Source: an uncultured Ruminococcus sp. (GTDB lineage Bacteria > Bacillota > Clostridia > Oscillospirales > Ruminococcaceae). Taken from it: DNA of 64,000 nt. Both the position numbers and the translations under genes were made by a program. Below are positions 61,061-64,000 of the stretch, in pieces. A model generated the notes under the pieces. That model ran no database searches and was not told the origin of the DNA. It saw only the letters and a list, made by a program, of their open reading frames with translations. How positions within the stretch are numbered: position 1 is the stretch's first letter; each line of letters starts with the position of its first letter. The DNA lies in NCBI GenBank assembly GCA_946413815.1, contig CAMKMD010000001.1, positions 110,460 through 174,459 of the forward strand, read 5' to 3'.

Positions 61061-61095
61061 AGAAAACTGGTGATAATAAAATCTTGGGGATAAAT
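61061..61095 (-). repeat. Right terminal inverted repeat of the RIT element
   Basis: Minus strand ATTTATCCCCAAGATTTTAT; the outer 12 bases equal the left end. It ends at the ATG that begins the 3' half of the ATPase. Confidence 0.8.
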
Positions 61096-61564
61096 GATGA
61101 AGAAGCTGTGTATCATGGATAATATCGTCCTCCCCGGCTATCAGGCGGGTGGTGACAGGAAGAAGGTGAACGAGAGAGCAGAGCAGCTCATGCGCAGCCT
61201 CGGCATAATCGGGACTGCCGAGAACGAGATAACAGAGGTCTCCGGCGGAGAGCTTCAGCGTGCCTGCCTCTGCCGTGCGCTCATCAACTCACCGAAGATA
61301 GTATTCGCCGACGAGCCCACCGGCGCGCTCAACTCAAAGGCGGCAGGAGATGTGATGGAGCAGCTCATCGCCGCCAACCGCAGCGGCACAGGCATCCTCA
61401 TGGTCACTCACAGCGTAAAGGTCGCCGCCCGTAGCGAGAGAGTCATCTACCTTATGGACGGCGGCATCCGCGGAGAACTGGTCCTCGGTAAGGCAGAGGC
61501 GGAATATGATATCTCCGCCCGGGAGCGCAGGCTCAATTCATGGCTCATCGAACAGGGCTGGTAA
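61094..61564 (+). pseudogene. ABC transporter ATPase, right module: 3' half
   Basis: 156 codons starting at a native Met-Met pair (MMKKLCIMDNIVLPG) equal to MMKNLSVLDNIILPA of the intact left paralogue. Contains the signature SGGELQRACLCRAL, Walker B IVFADEPTGAL and H-loop MVTHSV, ending WLIEQGW. Walker A is lost to the other fragment. The element end supplies TTGGGGATAA before the ATG, which may allow translation of the fragment. Confidence 0.92.
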
Positions 61565-61625
61565 GGAGGAAATATCATGTGTCTGCGGCAGCACCGGCAT
61601 TACGGAGCAAACTGTCCTCCTGCCC

Positions 61626-61654
61626 TTGATTTCAGGTCAGCACTATGCTATAAT
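61626..61654 (+). promoter_or_regulatory. Internal promoter of the right regulator-kinase pair
   Basis: TTGATT (61626-61631), 17-bp spacer, TATAAT (61649-61654), downstream of the RIT insertion and of the ATPase stop. Confidence 0.75.
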
Positions 61655-61699
61655 CATTATAATGATGGTGTTGATACTGATACAAGGGAGGTATCTGAT

Positions 61700-62377
61700 T
61701 TGACTGATATACTTATTATAGAGGACGACCCGGAGCTCGGCGCACTCGTCAGGGATTTCCTTATAAATGCAGGCTTTACCGTAAAGCTATGCCCCGATGC
61801 TGAAAAAGGCCTCGAAAGGCTTGAAAGAGAGAGCTTCCGTATCGTGCTGCTCGATGTCATACTCCCCGGGAAGAACGGCTTCGAGACCTGTGCCGCCATA
61901 CGCTCGGCGGGAAAAACTCCGGTGCTCATGATGAGTGCGTGCAGCGACGAGCAGAGCGTACTCACGGGATATGATAACGGGGCTGACGACTACATCGAAA
62001 AGCCCTTCTCCATACCCGTACTTATCGCAAAGGTCAGGGCTCTCATCAAACGCGGCGGCGAGCTGCCTGAAAGCTCAAGGCTCTCGGCCTGCGGCATCAC
62101 TCTCGACCCTGTGCTGCGCCGTGTGACACGGGATAATAATGAGATACACCTGAACGTCAAGGAATTCGCCCTGCTGAAATGCCTTATGGAGCACAGCGGA
62201 GAAGCCATGTCAAAGGAGCAGCTGTTCAACGAGGTATGGGGAAGCGACTGCTTCACCGAGCCCTCCACCGTCAGCGTACACATCCGCTGGCTGCGGGAGA
62301 AACTGGAAAAAGACCCGAACCATCCGGAGCTGATACGCACGGTCTACAAGCACGGCTACCGTTTCGGAGGCGACTGA
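61700..62377 (+). CDS. OmpR-family response regulator of the right module
   Basis: 225 aa from TTG 61700, which has AAGGGAGG eight bases before it; the 41 codons upstream in the track contain the promoter. Receiver: IIEDDPELG, phospho-acceptor in VLLDVILPGKNG, YIEKPFS. Winged helix: NVKEFALLKCLMEHSGEAMSKEQL and VHIRWLREKLEKDPNHPELIRTVYKHGYRF. Close paralogue of the left regulator. Confidence 0.94.
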   Translation: MTDILIIEDDPELGALVRDFLINAGFTVKLCPDAEKGLERLERESFRIVLLDVILPGKNGFETCAAIRSAGKTPVLMMSACSDEQSVLTGYDNGADDYIEKPFSIPVLIAKVRALIKRGGELPESSRLSACGITLDPVLRRVTRDNNEIHLNVKEFALLKCLMEHSGEAMSKEQLFNEVWGSDCFTEPSTVSVHIRWLREKLEKDPNHPELIRTVYKHGYRFGGD

Positions 62378-63666
62378 TGAAGCGGCTGATAATATCCGCT
62401 GCTGCTGTCACGGCTGTATTCCTTGCGCTTGCTGTCCTGTGGCTGACGGCAGTTCCCCGGTTCATCGACAAACGCATCAACGCCCGCTCAGTCACCGTGA
62501 ACCGTCTTAACGCAGAACTGACCGCTATGATAGAAGACGGCACACCTCCCGCAGAGGCCGTCAGCTCCCTCAGCGGGCACAAAAAAGAAATGATGCCGGA
62601 CGATATATCATTCATACCGGCAGAAGGCAGCAACAGTCTGCTTACCGCCAAGGGCAGCAGCGGCTCACTGATATGCCCCGTATACAAGGGCAGCAGTCTT
62701 GCAGGGCTCGCGGTCTATTCCTACAGCGACCCCTTCAGGCATCTCTCAGACGCTATGGTGCTGACCGTGCTGGGTATATGCTGGCTGCTGGCCATGGCGC
62801 TGCTGCTGTACACCTATCTGCGCATCATCAGGCCTTTCCGCAGACTCGCGGATTATCCGGAGCGCCTTGCAAGGATACCCGACGCTGACAAGCTGCCCGA
62901 AACAAATGACAAACAGTTCGGCAGGTTCATATGGGGCCTGAATATGCTGGGGGATGTTCTTCAGAGTGAACGCCGGCGCAGCGAAAGGCTCGACTGTCAG
63001 CAGCATACCCTTCTGGCTTCAATAGCTCACGGAGTCAAGACACCCGTCATGAATATCCGCCTTTATTCCGAAGCCATACGCACTGGTCTCTATTCGGGGA
63101 GCGAGGATAAAAATGCTGAGCTTGCAGCAAGGATAGACAGCAATGCCGAAAAGATACAGACTCTTGTAAAGGAACTGATTGCGGCCTCCTCCTCGGCAGA
63201 GAGCAGCTATGAGCCTCAGGTGTCACAGTTCTACCTCTCAGAGCTGAAAACGCTGATAAGCCGCGAATACACCGAGCGGCTGCGGCTCCTCCGCATCCCC
63301 TTCAGTGTGGAATGCACCTCCGACAGGCTGGTAAACAGCGACATTTACGGTCTCCTGAGAGTGGTCTCACAGCTTATCGAGAACGCTGTAAAATACGGAA
63401 ACGGCGAGGGCATCAGCATACTCCTCGAATCCGATACGGACGGAGTCTGCATAAGGGTGAAGAACAAGGGAGAGCTGCTCCCCGAGGAAGAGCTTTCCTT
63501 CATCTTCGACAGCTTCCGCCGCGGCTCAAATTCACACGGCATCGAAGGAAGCGGTATCGGTCTCTTCACTGCAAGGAGCATCACCTCGGCACTGGGCGGC
63601 AGCATATACGCAAGACGCCTTGAAGAGAGCTCCGAGATGGAATTCTCCATATATCTCGGAGACTGA
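62377..63666 (+). CDS. Sensor histidine kinase of the right module, altered H box
   Basis: 429 aa from ATG 62377, sharing one base with the regulator stop; GGAGG seven bases before. The track start is 198 bases too early. TM1 about 5-23, an extracytoplasmic loop of about 100 residues, TM2 about 128-148. H box LASIAHGVKTPVMNI: the phospho-acceptor His is present, but the acidic residue after it, seen as HD in the left paralogue, is Gly. HATPase_c is intact (QLIENAVKYGNG, FDSFRRGSNSHGIEGSGIGLF). Kinase/phosphatase balance may be changed. Confidence 0.92.
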   Translation: MKRLIISAAAVTAVFLALAVLWLTAVPRFIDKRINARSVTVNRLNAELTAMIEDGTPPAEAVSSLSGHKKEMMPDDISFIPAEGSNSLLTAKGSSGSLICPVYKGSSLAGLAVYSYSDPFRHLSDAMVLTVLGICWLLAMALLLYTYLRIIRPFRRLADYPERLARIPDADKLPETNDKQFGRFIWGLNMLGDVLQSERRRSERLDCQQHTLLASIAHGVKTPVMNIRLYSEAIRTGLYSGSEDKNAELAARIDSNAEKIQTLVKELIAASSSAESSYEPQVSQFYLSELKTLISREYTERLRLLRIPFSVECTSDRLVNSDIYGLLRVVSQLIENAVKYGNGEGISILLESDTDGVCIRVKNKGELLPEEELSFIFDSFRRGSNSHGIEGSGIGLFTARSITSALGGSIYARRLEESSEMEFSIYLGD

Positions 63667-63730
63667 TGCATCTGCGGATACCACGGATGACATCTCCTGC
63701 ACACTGTTCAGCGCGGCTATAAGCTGCGCT

Positions 63731-64000
63731 CAGCTTGTCAAAAAAGGTGGTTTCAGCGATAATACCAAACGTTTGGGATTCCAAAGGGGCACGCCCCTTT
63801 GGTAAGGTCAAGGGCTGAAAGCCCTTGTGGGGTAACTCCCCACAGTGTGGGGAGATGTCAGCGAAGCTGACAGAGGGGACGGGCCGGTTAGGCTGGGGCA
63901 AAGCCCCACATATAGCCGCCAGGCGCCCCGCAAGGGGTGAATTCAAAAAACAGTCCGGGGGACTGTTTTTGAAGAGGGGACGCCCTGCAAGAGAGGGCGT
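63731..64000 (-). repeat. Modular hairpin repeat, copy 4 (reverse orientation, runs off window)
   Basis: Reverse complement of the copy 1 order: ACGCCCTCTCTTGCAGGGCGT, AAACAGTCC/GGACTGTTT, GGGGC/GCCCC, AAGGGCT/AGCCCTT, AAAGGGGC/GCCCCTTT, GGAATCCCAAACGTTTGG and TTTTTTGACA. It has an additional module between the third and fourth hairpins with GTCAGC/GCTGAC and CTCCCCAC/GTGGGGAG. The tail after the kinase gene, 63667-63730, shows no gene. Confidence 0.83.

Larger units (their letters stand above)
56985..61095 (+). mobile_element. Recombinase-in-trio (RIT) type transposable element
   Basis: About 4.1 kb between the two halves of the ATPase gene, clearly AT-richer than the flanks. It carries three overlapping tyrosine recombinase genes and nothing else. 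Imperfect terminal inverted repeats at 57015-57049 and 61061-61095 agree at about 28 of 35 positions, the outer 12 (ATTTATCCCCAA) exactly. The right repeat abuts the target directly; on the left 28 extra bases separate repeat and target. The only shared target bases at the two junctions are AT. Order and overlap match RIT elements; Tn554-like elements differ in gene order and in having a small third gene. Confidence 0.88.

Noticed and set aside
56987-61093. Tn554-like transposon
   Set aside because: Tn554 has a short first recombinase, a long second one and a small tnpC; here the long one comes first and all three genes encode recombinases.
61577-61699. 41-codon N-terminal extension of the right response regulator
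   Set aside because: Contains a promoter; receiver homology begins just after the TTG at 61700, which has a strong RBS.
62179-62376. 66-codon N-terminal extension of the right histidine kinase
   Set aside because: Overlaps the response regulator's DNA-binding domain in another frame; the ATG at 62377 has GGAGG and begins a normal membrane span.

Overview
The window looks like a chromosomal segment of a fibre-degrading Ruminococcus-type Clostridia (Oscillospiraceae). The grounds are a GH9 cellulase with a CBM3-like module and a C-terminal dockerin, a GH16 lipoprotein, Firmicutes-style housekeeping gene order (infC-rpmI-rplT, rnc-smc-ftsY, efp-M24 peptidase-aroQ), a SpoIIR homologue and strong AGGAGG ribosome binding sites. 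The species is inferred, not shown.

Layout. 0-5.6 kb (minus strand): 5' part of a phosphohexomutase, a small membrane protein, rnpB, a YolD-like gene, a CD1247-type acidic zinc-ribbon gene, efp, an M24 peptidase, aroQ, yqeG and rpsU (57 aa, missed by the ORF track). 5.8-26 kb (minus): one long housekeeping run, transcribed trmH, dprA, topA, trmFO, plsX, rnc, radical SAM, smc, ftsY, rdgB, yhbY, flavoprotein, nadD, yqeK, LCP, rsfS, leuS, with many overlaps. 26.1-28.8 kb (minus): rplT, rpmI and infC behind an attenuator-type leader, then spoIIR and an unknown membrane protein. 28.9-32.5 kb (plus): an LRR surface protein and the GH9-CBM3-dockerin cellulase. 32.9-36.9 kb (minus): fhs-tsaE-tsaB-rpiB-upp. 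37-44 kb: MATE exporter, tRNA-Arg(CCT), GH16 lipoprotein, pta, a lipoprotein and fba. 44.1-45.9 kb: an AT-rich cassette (XRE regulator, small unknown protein, lipoprotein). 45.9-48.8 kb: a class I lysyl-tRNA synthetase fused to an EMAPII/Trbp111-like domain, and plsY.

48.9-63.7 kb holds the most unusual region: two paralogous permease-ATPase-response regulator-histidine kinase operons, placed as mirror images around a shared 307-bp divergent promoter region. Both divergent promoters carry the same box, TTAAAGACTWTTTAA, exactly 12 nt upstream of TATAAT. In the right-hand operon the ATPase gene is split by a roughly 4.1-kb element encoding three overlapping tyrosine recombinases (recombinase-in-trio, RIT, organisation) with terminal inverted repeats. 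Each regulator-kinase pair also has its own internal promoter, so the right-hand pair may still be expressed downstream of the insertion.

Across the intergenic regions lie four copies of a modular hairpin-rich repeat (32.6, 40.5, 41.9 and 63.7 kb). Stem arms change between copies but pairing is kept. Other oddities are an FtsY with an acidic domain and a basic amphipathic end at the C terminus, an infC that probably starts at ATT, and consensus promoters whose -35 hexamers overlap the stop codon of the preceding gene. All calls are from reading the sequence; no database search was run.
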